Shown here one piece after another: positions 37,993 through 46,820 of a stretch of DNA of 64,000 nt. Source of the stretch: Pseudoalteromonas sp. SMS1. GTDB lineage: Bacteria; Pseudomonadota; Gammaproteobacteria; Enterobacterales; Alteromonadaceae. The position numbers and the translations under genes are program-made. Location: contig NZ_JAKGBI010000001.1 in NCBI RefSeq assembly GCF_021530565.1, positions 62,001-126,000 on the forward strand, in the 5' to 3' direction. Numbering within the stretch: position 1 is the first letter of the stretch; every line of letters begins with the position of its first letter. The notes beneath the pieces were generated by a model. It searched no databases and was not told where the DNA came from. It saw only the letters and a list, made by a program, of their open reading frames with translations.

Positions 37993-38452
37993 GCGCACCG
38001 CCCAAATCAGGTAACACCTGAGCATAACAAGAACTGACCGCGCTCATTTCTAGTGTACTTAAGCCAATGTTGGTAACGCAGTACACGATGTTCATACACA
38101 CAATGCCGCCCACCAGCTCACCTTCAAATTCAACCAAAGCAATGTCACCGCGCTGGGCATAGGCAACTTCAATGGGCTTTAAATGGTGTTTAAACACACT
38201 TTGAACATCATTAAAACCCAAGCGTGTTAACCGCCGCTTAGCGCCAATGGCGGTTTTATACCGCCCGCGAAAATCTGCGGCCACGTCCACGCCATTGACC
38301 ACATTCAACCAATCGGCCACAAACAAACAGCAATCAAATGTGCCCCAATTAAACGCTTTGTCTTCGCATGTATCTAAATAACGCTGCAAGGCAAGGGGGC
38401 GTGTATTATGAGTTCCAGATTTAGCAAACGCATTAGGGCAGGTGGACACCAT
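37985..38452 (-). CDS. Tail assembly protein, NlpC/P60-like (DUF6950-type)
   Basis: The start is at 38452 (ATG 5 nt after GAGG), giving 155 residues. The core FNWGTFDCCLFVADWLN has the Cys expected for a papain-like NlpC/P60 nucleophile. GDIALVEFEGELVGGIVCMN is the second strand block, but the expected catalytic His is not obvious: VGGIVCMNIVYCV has no His. Such proteins sit between the distal-tail genes and J in siphophages (lambda gpK position) and are tail-tip components that may cut peptidoglycan. It overlaps both neighbours, as in a compact late operon. Confidence 0.65.
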   Translation of the reverse strand: MVSTCPNAFAKSGTHNTRPLALQRYLDTCEDKAFNWGTFDCCLFVADWLNVVNGVDVAADFRGRYKTAIGAKRRLTRLGFNDVQSVFKHHLKPIEVAYAQRGDIALVEFEGELVGGIVCMNIVYCVTNIGLSTLEMSAVSSCYAQVLPDLGGAHG

Positions 38453-39020
38453 CACGGCCTCCCACTGGGGAACCAGGTTGGGTATCGGGTAATACCGTAC
38501 TGGTTGCCGCACTGTGCTCACTAAAGAACTTATCGTCTGGATATAGGGCGATTTGTGTGGCGTGATTCCAACGCTGATGAACCCGCGATTGCTTCCAGCG
38601 CTCAGACTCGCCCGCCACAGATAACATCACTTTACTGACTTGGCCACGCTCAACATCACACGCCACGATATAGCCACTTTCTAAGAGCTGGGATTGATTG
38701 ACCCGATAGTGCTTATCGACTGTCACCAAATAGATTTCAACGCCCGCACCAATGGGGTCGTTTTCGGCCACCTCACCCAAAATCGCATCACTTTGGGTGT
38801 GCAAAGACAAACGAATACGGGCCGCATCGTTTTTATCATTGGCAGGAATTTCCCCAATGCGCCCAAGCATGCCAAGACCAAGCCAGGTGCGACCCAAAAA
38901 GCGCCGCTCACCAACACCAGTATGCAATAACACATCACCACTATTAAACGCCAAGCGCACAAAGTAACGGGGGCGACAATGGACAAGCTCAGCCACCAAA
39001 TCAGGTTTTAACGCTTCCAT
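38433..39020 (-). CDS. Minor tail / tail-tip hub protein
   Basis: The start is at 39020: ATG overlaps the previous stop as TAATG and follows GGAGG. The product is 195 residues beginning MEALKPDLVAELVHCRPRYF. The fold pattern (FNSGDVLLHTGVGERRFLGRTWLGLG, then RIRLSLHTQSDAI and VEIYLVTVDKHYRV) fits the tail hub proteins of DUF2163/lambda gpL type found just before the NlpC/P60-like gene. The family assignment is tentative; the position is strong support. Confidence 0.6.
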   Translation of the reverse strand: MEALKPDLVAELVHCRPRYFVRLAFNSGDVLLHTGVGERRFLGRTWLGLGMLGRIGEIPANDKNDAARIRLSLHTQSDAILGEVAENDPIGAGVEIYLVTVDKHYRVNQSQLLESGYIVACDVERGQVSKVMLSVAGESERWKQSRVHQRWNHATQIALYPDDKFFSEHSAATSTVLPDTQPGSPVGGRDGVHLP

Positions 39021-39625
39021 TAAAACGCCTCCCGACCTTTGATTTTCCAAGACGTCACAAAGCCGTTTTTAACCTGGGCCTCTGCTAAGCCTTGCTTGTT
39101 GTCCAAAAGACGAAACACGCCAGCAGGGCGTCTAAAATAGACGGGGGTATTACTGGCAGGGATTTGGCGCATGGGCGATTCAAACTCAAGCGTACACGCG
39201 CCATAACTATCAACCACCGCATCCGCAGTCAACACTTTAAGCTCCGCGTTTTCACCCTCACCAATCTGAATACGATTACCGGCTTTGGCATACACCCCAT
39301 TCACAGGCAAACCAGATACGTTCAACACATTGCCATCTTGATAAGGCTCTACAACACGGGCAAAACTATCTAGCTCATCCTGTAGAAACCGATAGTCATA
39401 ACACAAAAACTTGCCAACCGAACCACGACACTTGGCCAAGAACGCATCCAACGCCAAAGCATCAGACTCAGATACATTGGCAAGCTCAATCTCAAATTCC
39501 CAATACGCCCCCTCAAGGTCATAGACCTCAGAGGCATGATTGGTTTTACTCACATGCAAATGACTATTGGGAACCAGCCGAAAAACGCAACGTTTTGGGG
39601 GCTTAGGTAGGGGAAGGTGCTCCAT
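39020..39625 (-). CDS. Distal tail protein (B3/D3112-type)
   Basis: A 201-residue protein, first gene of the second late block. The N-terminal half (VYDLEGAYWEFEIELANVSESDALALDAFLAKCRG, roughly residues 34-68, followed by GKFLCYDYR) resembles distal tail/DUF2460-like proteins that ring the tail end. The C-terminal half (GNRIQIGEGENAELKVL, FRRPAGVFRLLDNKQGL) is a second beta domain. Its start lies 56 bp downstream of the late-promoter element. The HEPN cargo separates it from the tape measure gene, which would normally be its direct neighbour. Confidence 0.6.
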   Translation of the reverse strand: MEHLPLPKPPKRCVFRLVPNSHLHVSKTNHASEVYDLEGAYWEFEIELANVSESDALALDAFLAKCRGSVGKFLCYDYRFLQDELDSFARVVEPYQDGNVLNVSGLPVNGVYAKAGNRIQIGEGENAELKVLTADAVVDSYGACTLEFESPMRQIPASNTPVYFRRPAGVFRLLDNKQGLAEAQVKNGFVTSWKIKGREAF

Positions 39626-39680
39626 ATTTTTTATCGCTCTTTGCTTTACTGTGTGAGCGAGTTTAAAAAATTAGGCGCGG

Positions 39681-39706
39681 GAAATTAGGTGGAAAATGTT
39701 TTACAT
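39681..39706 (-). promoter_or_regulatory. Putative phage late promoter element (copy 1)
   Basis: Minus-strand ATGTAAAACATTTT, then CCACC, then TAATTTC, 56 bp upstream of the 39625 start. 24 of 26 positions match the element 53 bp upstream of the protease gene. The 11-bp palindrome ATGTAAAACAT could bind a C/Mor-type activator and TAATTT could act as the -10. A further CCTAATTT follows at 39675-39668. Confidence 0.6.
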
Positions 39707-39946
39707 AGGTGGTGGAAAGTCAGTCCCACCAATATGTCAAAAGTATACATGAAGCCGCTTCGCTTTAATTTAACAGTATTTTCCCTTTTACTCTTAATAG
39801 CTTATGTTTACATATTTATTTTTTCATGTGATGATTGTGAGAATTTAGCTTAGCGTACTTTGTTGCTTTTTGTACGTTCAGAACTATAGAAAGTAGTCTG
39901 TTCTATTGCTCCCAAGAAGCGCTGTCAATTATAGGGATAATAATTT

Positions 39947-40633
39947 ATGCAATTAAGTAAAACTGTTCAAAACGAGATTTATTCACTAGTTGAGGTTGGA
40001 GGTAAAATTCTTCAAAAAGCTTCAAGGGCCGATAACAATTTTGAAGGTGATGATTTGGCAGAGGTTTCTTCGTGGGTAACCAGACTCGGTCAATTGATAA
40101 GAAAACTATACGGTGAAAATAGCCAGCATTATTCTAATTTTGAACGCGCAATTTCTAGTGAAAGTTTTTATGTAATTCACAGTGATTGGTATGGACATAT
40201 ATCTCAAGTTCAAGGGATCGCCTTAACCGTTAAGCATGATGTCGAAAACGGTCTCATCGGTAGCATTAAGGGTTTGCTTCAGGCTGAAATTTTTGCAAAC
40301 TTTTTAGAAATCGGTGAGCACTTATTATCTGAGGGCTATAAAGACGCAGCTGCAGTGACAATCGGTGCTGTTCTTGAAGATGGCCTTAGAGAGTTATGCA
40401 AGAAAAATGATATTGCTATTGTTAAGCCCAACGGGGCTCCATTGACCATTGAACCATTAAACACTGAATTAGCAAAAAATGAAGTTTATTCCAAGCTTAC
40501 ACAAAAGCAGATCACAAGTTGGGCCCATATAAGAAATAAAGCAGCGCATGGTCAATACGGCGAATACGATAAGACTCAGGTAGAAATGATGCTCTTGTTC
40601 GTACAAAGCTTCGCCGATCAGCATCTCGTGTAA
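39947..40633 (+). CDS. HEPN-motif protein, probable defence cargo gene 1
   Basis: A 228-residue helical protein. The C-terminal region ITSWAHIRNKAAHGQYGEYD carries R196-N-K-A-A-H201, the R-x4-H motif of HEPN ribonucleases, within the expected helix. The middle segment AAAVTIGAVLEDGLRELCKKNDI is typical of the helix preceding that motif in the abortive-infection/DUF-type HEPN proteins. It is encoded on the strand opposite to the late genes, is markedly AT-rich, and is followed 21 bp later by a second HEPN gene. HEPN proteins cut RNA in toxin-antitoxin and anti-phage systems. Function here is inferred, not shown. Confidence 0.6.
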   Translation: MQLSKTVQNEIYSLVEVGGKILQKASRADNNFEGDDLAEVSSWVTRLGQLIRKLYGENSQHYSNFERAISSESFYVIHSDWYGHISQVQGIALTVKHDVENGLIGSIKGLLQAEIFANFLEIGEHLLSEGYKDAAAVTIGAVLEDGLRELCKKNDIAIVKPNGAPLTIEPLNTELAKNEVYSKLTQKQITSWAHIRNKAAHGQYGEYDKTQVEMMLLFVQSFADQHLV

Positions 40634-40654
40634 ACTGAAATATGGAGATTGTAA

Positions 40655-42115
40655 ATGAAAGAATTCAAAGTAGAGTACCTGATTTTAATGGAAGATGACG
40701 GAGGATTCTGTAATTGTAAGAATACATTTAATAAACTCCTTCAGGCACATTCTGATATTAAGATAAGCAATAAAAAACTTACATATAAAGAAAAGTTTGA
40801 GGTTGAATACAACTTGCTATCAGGGGAAGTAGAGAACAAGAAACAACGGTTTTTCCAGCTCACTTTGAACGCAAAGTGTGAGGCTGATAAACTTGATATA
40901 TTTGTACAATTGTTAAGAGATATTAATACGATAATACCAAAGTCTGGCGGAAAGCAAGAAACCCTAGTAAATGATATTTCTACTTTCTATTCACTAGAGT
41001 CTTACCCATTAATTCATCGTATTGAAAATACAATGAGGAGGCTAATAACCACTTTTATGCTCCGCAAAATAGGGACTAGCTGGCTAAAAGACTCATCACC
41101 TAAAGAGTTTAAGGTAGCCGTAGAAAAGAGTAAGAGAAAAGATGCACCTCAAGTCTACAAAGTAGACTTTATACATCTAGCTGATTTTCTGTTCAAACCC
41201 TACTCTATTCACGACACTAAAAGTCTGATTGATAAATTGGATTCCGCAAAATCTATAGAGTCTTTAAATCTTGAACAACTAAAAAGTTATGTTCCAAAAT
41301 CAAATTGGCAAAGGTACTTCTCTGAAATTGTAGACTGTGAGGATACATTTATAAAATCTCGTTGGGAAAAACTGTATGATTTGAGGTGTTTAATTGCTCA
41401 CAATGCAATTGTAACTAAGCAAGATTATGAAAAGATAAAATTATTAGTAGACGAAGTTAGCAATAGGTTGGTTAAAGCAATACAAGAAATAGATAAAATA
41501 TCAGTTCCTGCTGACGATAAAGAAAGCGTTGCTGAAAGCGTAGTGTCTAATATGAACTCGCTTTATGGTGAGTTTATAACATCATGGAAAAAGCTAAATT
41601 CGATGATTTTTTCATTATCAAAGGAATTTGATATGCATGTAGGGGAAAGACAATCCCCAGATGGCAGTTCTCACCGAGTGAGATTACCCGAACATGTCAT
41701 TTTTCGCAATTTAGCTCAATCTTCAATTATCACGCAAGAATTAACCGATAAGTTAAGTTCTTTACAGCGCTTTAGAAATGTTTTAGTACATTCGAATGAA
41801 CCGCTTTCTAACCAAGATATTGAAGAAAACATCAGGTTGATAAGTGAGTGTATTCTAAATGTTGAAAATGCCTTTGAAAAAGCATTCGCGAACCATGTAA
41901 TAGTAGACTTAGATGATGATGTACCAGAGTCAATGAGGGGAATAATTAGAGCAGGAAGGGTGGTCTTTGTTAAAAACTTTGATGAACAAGATGAAGAGCA
42001 AAAAGAACGAGAAGATTTGGTTGACAATAGGGAGTTCCATAATAAACGCGAACTTGTTAAATATATATCAAATATGACTGGTGTACCTTTTGATAATATC
42101 GACATTCGAAGCTGA
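40655..42115 (+). CDS. Large double-HEPN protein, probable defence cargo gene 2
   Basis: A 486-residue protein with two R-x4-H motifs: R244-C-L-I-A-H249 (in KLYDLRCLIAHNAIV) and R374-N-V-L-V-H379 (in SLQRFRNVLVHSNE). Each sits at the end of a helical block resembling HEPN domains; the first is preceded by YPLIHRIENTMRRLITTFML, a Swt1/Apea-like arrangement. The acidic C-terminus (DEQDEEQKEREDLVDN) precedes a small terminal domain. GGAG lies 8 nt upstream of the ATG. With the adjacent HEPN gene it forms a two-gene operon convergent with the tape measure gene. It is likely an RNA-targeting defence or exclusion system; I do not recognise a named system. Confidence 0.6.
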   Translation: MKEFKVEYLILMEDDGGFCNCKNTFNKLLQAHSDIKISNKKLTYKEKFEVEYNLLSGEVENKKQRFFQLTLNAKCEADKLDIFVQLLRDINTIIPKSGGKQETLVNDISTFYSLESYPLIHRIENTMRRLITTFMLRKIGTSWLKDSSPKEFKVAVEKSKRKDAPQVYKVDFIHLADFLFKPYSIHDTKSLIDKLDSAKSIESLNLEQLKSYVPKSNWQRYFSEIVDCEDTFIKSRWEKLYDLRCLIAHNAIVTKQDYEKIKLLVDEVSNRLVKAIQEIDKISVPADDKESVAESVVSNMNSLYGEFITSWKKLNSMIFSLSKEFDMHVGERQSPDGSSHRVRLPEHVIFRNLAQSSIITQELTDKLSSLQRFRNVLVHSNEPLSNQDIEENIRLISECILNVENAFEKAFANHVIVDLDDDVPESMRGIIRAGRVVFVKNFDEQDEEQKEREDLVDNREFHNKRELVKYISNMTGVPFDNIDIRS

Positions 42116-42169
42116 TAAGAAGTATAAAATGAAATTTGACTTTAGAGTTATACTTTGCATAGGCTCCAA

Positions 42170-45112
42170 TTACCCAGCACTCCTTACCGCCCTAAAAACT
42201 GCCCCACGAGAGCTAATACTCTCAACCACAACAGCCTCAATCTGCCGAGCAATGTTTGCACCAATCATATTGCTTTGCTCGGCGTTCGCTGCACCTTCTA
42301 CTGTGATCTGATTCGTAATATTAAACACCACATTTTGGCCAGCGGTTTGTCTGTTGCCTGCGTTGTAGTGCCTGGCCATATGGCTGATTTCGACGTTTTG
42401 TTTAGGTGACAGGACTCGTTCGCCGCGTTGTAGGATGTAGGTGCTTTCGTTTGGTACGTAGTCTAGGCCACCGTGCGCGATACCAGCGGGCTGCTGTGAT
42501 TTAATCATCCGAACTTGTTGCATACCCATAGCAATAGCCGCAGCGGCAGCAGCCGCACCAAGGGCTGGGCCGACGATTGGGATTGGGGCCAATGCCGCAA
42601 ATGAACCAGTTGCCGATTCATAGGTTTTGATTAGGGCTTGGGTGATAGCAAAGGCTTTGTAGAGTTTAAATGCGGTTTTACTTTGTCCTGCCATGGCTTT
42701 AAAACCTGCTGCACCAAGGCCGACTACTGCTGAGGTCTTCTCCCGAGCGTTTTTAGTCTCCCAGTTTGCGAACTGCAATAGGTGTTGTTGCATTGCGCCA
42801 GTGTTACGGGTGCGCGCCTGCATTAAACGTTCTTGATGGGCGTATTCATCTGCTTCACGTTGGCTATGAAAGCCTCTGGCTGCGTTCAGTTCTTGTTGGC
42901 GTTCTAGGTTTCGAATTTGATTGTCGGCGTTGTATTTGATTTCGCCAACTTCGTCGTTTGCAGCTAGACCAAGCATGCTCCTGCGTTTGGCATCGATGCG
43001 CGCTTGTTGTTTGGCTTCTTCAACGCGCACTTGGCTATCATAAGCGGCGAGTGCTTCGCGGTTAGCGAAGCCTTTGATTTGCGCAATGCGGTCTTCAAGT
43101 TCTTTACGCAGGTCATTGCGGCGTTTTTCTTCTGCTTGGTTTTGGAGGCGCGTTTTTTCAGCTTCGCGCTTTTTGATTAGGGCTTGTTGGTCAGCATCCA
43201 GTTTGGCATCGAGCTGCTTTAAAATCGCATCGTATTTGGCTTTGTTACCTAAGTCGATTTCTCGCGCTTGCATGACCATTTCTTTGCGCTTTTTATAGCT
43301 GGCTTTTAGCCTGGCTTCTTCACCTAGGAGTGACAGCTGCAGCTGTTGAATGTTTTGGGGCAGGGCATTTGTCGCTTGTTTGGCGTTATCTGCTATTTGT
43401 TTCCAGTCCAGCGCTTTGAGGTTTTGTTGTAGGTTTGCGGCTTGTGCGGCAGTTCTCATGGACTCGGCGCGGAGCTTTGCTTGCTCATTGATGTAGCGCT
43501 CAATGCCTGCAATTTGGTTTTGATACGTAAACTTAGCGCGGTCACTGCCCGCATTATTCATTTGCTGGCGCAGCTGCTTAATGCGTTTGTATGCGTTTTC
43601 AATGTTGTTTGTGTAGTTGATGGTTTGTTTTGAAGCCGAGGCAATTTGCGCTTTAGCGCTGATATTACCCACCGAGTTAAAGGCATCACCTAAATTGTAT
43701 AGGTGTGTTTCAAGTCTTTTTGAGCTGGTACTGGCTTTATCACCTTGAGTAGCAAAGTAGGCAATGGCTAAACCAGCCGTCACGGCCAAGCCAACAGGCC
43801 CACCCATAAGGCGCAATACGCCGCCCAATGTTCTACTGGCAATTGAGGCTCTCGCAGCCGCCGCTGTATAGGCATTGGTTGCCGTTGTTAATGCTGTTTG
43901 TGTTACTGTCGCACGCGTATTTGCCGCAGCGAGACTTTGTGTGGCCATTTTTCTTACGTGCATGTTACTCGCAAGTTGTAATTGTCGTCTTGCAGCATCG
44001 CGATCTTGTATTGCTTTGGCGTGCTCTGTTGCGGCCAATTGTTGATTGGCTGCCACAAGCTGCAGGTTGGCTTGCGCTGCTTTGTGTGACGCAATGACTT
44101 TCGACCCCATTATAGCGGTCGTTTTTGCTATGTTCCCTGCCAATTTACCACCCATCACAACCGCCAACGCCGTTGCAGAGGTGGTTAACCCTTCAACCAA
44201 TTCTTTGTTTTCGCGTAGTTCTCGCATCCCTGCAGTCACAGCATTGGCCACTTCAACCACGGCAAAGTTAACGGGCTTTTCATACTCGCGAATAAGGCGT
44301 TGATACTCGTTGCTCATTTCAGCGAACGAGGCATTAATTTTGCCTTCTGTGGCTTCTGCTGCACCTGCATACTCGTTAAGCGCTTTGATTAAATAGCGTT
44401 TAAACATTTGGCTGGTGATGCGGCCATCGTTGACCAGTTGTCTAAACCCACCTGCAGCCACGCCCGCCGCTTTATCAAGCTTTTGTAAAAGCCCAGGCAA
44501 TGGTTCGGTTACTTGGTTGAGCTCTTCAGCTCGTAGTACGCCTGCGGTCATACCTTGTGTCATACCAAACAAGGACTGCTCAAGTTGTACATTGCTCGCG
44601 CCCGTTTTGGCGGCGGCATTCGCCATGCCTTCAAGGATTGCTTTGCCTTGTGTCTGGGTCACAATGCCAGCTTGTTGCAGGTTGAGGATTTTAGAGTAGG
44701 AATCTGCAAGGGTGGTGTATTGGGTATTGAGCCTGTCTGCGGTTTCAAATAGATAATTTTGTACTTGTTGATATTCACGCGTAGAATCGGTCAATCCTTG
44801 CAGGCGTATGTCTAATTGCTGCGCGGCCCCTGTATCGCGAATAAACATGGCGGCAGTGCCAATGGATGCAACACCTGCGAGGGTCACTCCCAATAACTCA
44901 TACCCTGATTGTAATAGGCCAAGCTGTCTACCCATGGCGGTTTGTTGCTGCATTACTCTTGTTTGGCTTGCCCCTAAGCGCTGATTCGCAGCCACCTGAT
45001 TTTGAATTGCATGAGGTAGGCGGTTTAAGTCCTGGACGTTTTTATTTGTGCCAGCGGTTACGGCTTTGCCGTCATACTTTAAGCGAAGCGCTAGGTTCAG
45101 TTGGTTTTTCAT
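42170..45112 (-). CDS. Tail tape measure protein
   Basis: A 980-residue, largely helical protein with the usual tape-measure layout. The N-terminal TP901-type core is AMFIRDTGAAQQLDIRLQGLTDSTREYQQVQNYL, roughly residues 88-121. Long Ala/Gln-rich coiled coils, hydrophobic segments (VAVVMGGKLAGNI, LGGVLRLMGGPVGLAVTAGLAIAYF, PIVGPALGAAAAAAAIAMG) and charged helices (EAEKTRLQNQAEEKRRNDL) follow. It sets tail length and is ejected with DNA. AAGG lies 7 nt before the ATG; the start overlaps the preceding frame by 41 nt. Its 3' end is convergent with the HEPN operon. Confidence 0.9.
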   Translation of the reverse strand: MKNQLNLALRLKYDGKAVTAGTNKNVQDLNRLPHAIQNQVAANQRLGASQTRVMQQQTAMGRQLGLLQSGYELLGVTLAGVASIGTAAMFIRDTGAAQQLDIRLQGLTDSTREYQQVQNYLFETADRLNTQYTTLADSYSKILNLQQAGIVTQTQGKAILEGMANAAAKTGASNVQLEQSLFGMTQGMTAGVLRAEELNQVTEPLPGLLQKLDKAAGVAAGGFRQLVNDGRITSQMFKRYLIKALNEYAGAAEATEGKINASFAEMSNEYQRLIREYEKPVNFAVVEVANAVTAGMRELRENKELVEGLTTSATALAVVMGGKLAGNIAKTTAIMGSKVIASHKAAQANLQLVAANQQLAATEHAKAIQDRDAARRQLQLASNMHVRKMATQSLAAANTRATVTQTALTTATNAYTAAAARASIASRTLGGVLRLMGGPVGLAVTAGLAIAYFATQGDKASTSSKRLETHLYNLGDAFNSVGNISAKAQIASASKQTINYTNNIENAYKRIKQLRQQMNNAGSDRAKFTYQNQIAGIERYINEQAKLRAESMRTAAQAANLQQNLKALDWKQIADNAKQATNALPQNIQQLQLSLLGEEARLKASYKKRKEMVMQAREIDLGNKAKYDAILKQLDAKLDADQQALIKKREAEKTRLQNQAEEKRRNDLRKELEDRIAQIKGFANREALAAYDSQVRVEEAKQQARIDAKRRSMLGLAANDEVGEIKYNADNQIRNLERQQELNAARGFHSQREADEYAHQERLMQARTRNTGAMQQHLLQFANWETKNAREKTSAVVGLGAAGFKAMAGQSKTAFKLYKAFAITQALIKTYESATGSFAALAPIPIVGPALGAAAAAAAIAMGMQQVRMIKSQQPAGIAHGGLDYVPNESTYILQRGERVLSPKQNVEISHMARHYNAGNRQTAGQNVVFNITNQITVEGAANAEQSNMIGANIARQIEAVVVESISSRGAVFRAVRSAG

Positions 45113-45473
45113 CGGGTCGCCTTAGTAATCCTATTACAGTGCGCTCTAAGAATTGGAGCTTGTCAAAATCAGTGGGGGTAAGGGCAATGTCGCTATAGCG
45201 CCAAGCTATTTCAGCCCTGGCATAGTCAAGGGCAAGCTCGATGCCATCTTTGCAGTATTGCCACTGGGTATTGGCCGTTGAGAGCGCTTTAACCGCAGTC
45301 CAATTTTGTGGGAGTACGTATAAATCTGCTTTGCTTTTTTCAACCTCAACTGGCGCACCAAAATGGGCTAAGTCATCGTCCAAGTGCTTGCTATGTGTTG
45401 CTAGGTCGCCCACAAACCACCTAGCAACGTCGATTAGTTTTTTTCCTGTACTCGATACTGCGCGTTTATACAC
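45072..45473 (-). CDS. Tail assembly chaperone, frameshift extension (GT-like)
   Basis: A 133-codon open frame in the -1 frame relative to the preceding gene and overlapping its 3' end. It has no good ribosome binding site for independent initiation. A slippery heptamer lies directly before the upstream stop, so it is most probably expressed as the T half of a G-T fusion, joining EKN to LIDVARWF, as in lambda and most long-tailed siphophages. The fusion chaperones the tape measure during tail assembly, and the tape measure gene follows immediately. Confidence 0.75.
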   Translation of the reverse strand: MYKRAVSSTGKKLIDVARWFVGDLATHSKHLDDDLAHFGAPVEVEKSKADLYVLPQNWTAVKALSTANTQWQYCKDGIELALDYARAEIAWRYSDIALTPTDFDKLQFLERTVIGLLRRPDEKPTEPSASLKV

Positions 45474-45769
45474 TCAGCAGATAACCGCCCAGTAATGCCG
45501 CCAAAGCACAGCATTTCGTCCAATACGTCTTTTGAAAAGGTGATGTCTTTGCCTTCATCAATAAAGCCATCCCAGCCAATCAGGAGTTGCTCAACGATGT
45601 TTTTATCTGTTGTGTTTTTCGGGTCGGTGAGTTTTTCAATGTCGTTTTCAGGCACCAATTTAATGTGTGCGTTGAACTTAAATTCCACACCCCCATACTC
45701 AAAATGAATGGGTGCATGGATGGTGGCGTCTTTTAATTTAGATAACTTCTTTAATTTCATTTGGATCAC
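45434..45769 (-). CDS. Tail assembly chaperone (G-like)
   Basis: A 111-residue protein (or 108 if the second ATG is used). The sequence KDATIHAPIHFEYGGVEFKFNAHIKLVPENDIEKL and LIGWDGFIDEGKDITFSKDVLDEML is typical of the short tail assembly chaperones between the tail tube and tape measure genes. The start overlaps the tube gene stop (ATGA). The frameshift at its 3' end adds the T domain to a fraction of molecules. Confidence 0.8.
   Translation of the reverse strand: MIQMKLKKLSKLKDATIHAPIHFEYGGVEFKFNAHIKLVPENDIEKLTDPKNTTDKNIVEQLLIGWDGFIDEGKDITFSKDVLDEMLCFGGITGRLSAECINAQYRVQEKN
45437..45443 (-). promoter_or_regulatory. Programmed -1 frameshift slippery site (A AAA AAC)
   Basis: On the minus strand the zero frame reads CAG GAA AAA AAC TAA. 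A AAA AAC is a canonical X-XXY-YYZ heptamer placed directly before the stop (45436-45434). Slipping back one base continues CTA ATC GAC into the downstream frame. Confidence 0.75.
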
Positions 45770-46662
45770 TCAAATACTAAGGTTAATTCGTCATAGCCAC
45801 TGTCTGAAGGCACAAGTTTTCCGTCCAGTTCGTAGCCTGTAAGCTCGCTTTCTAGGCTTGCATACTTGGGCGTGGGCATTTGAAAACGCCCTAAGAGCGT
45901 TACTTTGTTGCCTGCACCTTGCCCATGGTTAAACTCAAAAGGCTGAATGCTGCCAGCCAATTCAAACGGGTTGAAGATAGATAATGAATCACTGGTAACA
46001 GTGATGTTTGCGGTAGACTCATGACCCGTAATAAGGATTTCTTCGTGATTAATGGCGCGGTCAAACACCACGTTATTACCCACATCGATGGTCAATTTAT
46101 GTAAGGTGCGCGCAAGGCCATTGAGCTTAAACGCACTGCTATTGGTCACGCCAAGCGTTGAGGGCTTTTTCCAACGGGACCAATCCGTGGCAGGCGGGGC
46201 GCTGGATTGTATGGGCGCACTAAACAAGCCCTTAAACTGCCAGTTAATCATGGGTTGGCCTTTTTCAAGGTTAATGCTGAACGTGCCTAACATCTCAGAG
46301 ATTTGATGTGTGTTTTGCCCAAAGCGCATTAAACACGTGGCTTTAGTGGCAGCGCCTTTGGTGAAAGTAACCGCATTGGCACTGGAGACTTGCACCATGC
46401 CGCACGCTAACAGCAGTGGCGCAATGGTGGGGGCAGAGCCCGCGCTGCCACTCATAGCCAAGGGCGTTTTAAAGTTCAGTGTTACATGTTCGCCATAGAT
46501 AATCTCCATGCTTGCGCCAGAATACGCGCGCTCTATGTCGTCTTTTTCGGTTTCGGCTTCAATGTTAAATTCCACTTCATTGGCGTATATCGCGTGGTTG
46601 CCAGTGAGGGTGGTGCCAAGGGAGTCGGCCATAATTAGCCTGTCTTTAAATCGCCAGCTCAT
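45766..46662 (-). CDS. Major tail tube protein
   Basis: A 298-residue beta-rich protein: SWRFKDRLIMADSLGTTLTGNHAIYANEVEFNIEAET, roughly residues 2-38, then VTLNFKTPLAMSGSAGSAP and the C-terminal LTVTSD-like strands. Its place immediately before the chaperone pair and its size fit the major tail (tube) protein of B3-like transposable siphophages. The stop and start overlap neighbouring genes by 4 nt. Confidence 0.75.
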   Translation of the reverse strand: MSWRFKDRLIMADSLGTTLTGNHAIYANEVEFNIEAETEKDDIERAYSGASMEIIYGEHVTLNFKTPLAMSGSAGSAPTIAPLLLACGMVQVSSANAVTFTKGAATKATCLMRFGQNTHQISEMLGTFSINLEKGQPMINWQFKGLFSAPIQSSAPPATDWSRWKKPSTLGVTNSSAFKLNGLARTLHKLTIDVGNNVVFDRAINHEEILITGHESTANITVTSDSLSIFNPFELAGSIQPFEFNHGQGAGNKVTLLGRFQMPTPKYASLESELTGYELDGKLVPSDSGYDELTLVFE

Positions 46663-46820
46663 TTGCTTGCTCCTGGTTTAATGGTGTCGCCATCAAGTAC
46701 AAATGCACCGGCGGCATTACTGCGATTGCCACTTTGTTTAAGGGCGTGTTGTACTTGCTGTGCAATCTCTGTTGGGCTACTCGGTTTGGGTGGTTGTTCG
46801 GATGCTTTATTGGCTTTCAT
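46659..46820 (-). CDS. Small phage protein of unknown role
   Basis: A 53-residue protein starting MKANKASEQPPKPSSPTEIA. The ATG at 46820 follows AAGGAACCAAC and overlaps the previous stop as ATGA; the longer frame up to 46871 lacks a ribosome binding site. The protein is Pro/Ser/Gln-rich and probably partly disordered. It is conserved only by position between tail terminator and tube genes. Its function is unknown. Confidence 0.6.
   Translation of the reverse strand: MKANKASEQPPKPSSPTEIAQQVQHALKQSGNRSNAAGAFVLDGDTIKPGASK

Noticed and set aside
42081..42409. Plus-strand frames of 76 and 84 codons opposite the tape measure end
   Set aside because: Shadows of the minus-strand tape measure gene; no start signals.
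45072..45473. Independent gene for the 133-codon frame
   Set aside because: No ribosome binding site, and the slippery heptamer before the upstream stop explains it better as a frameshift extension.
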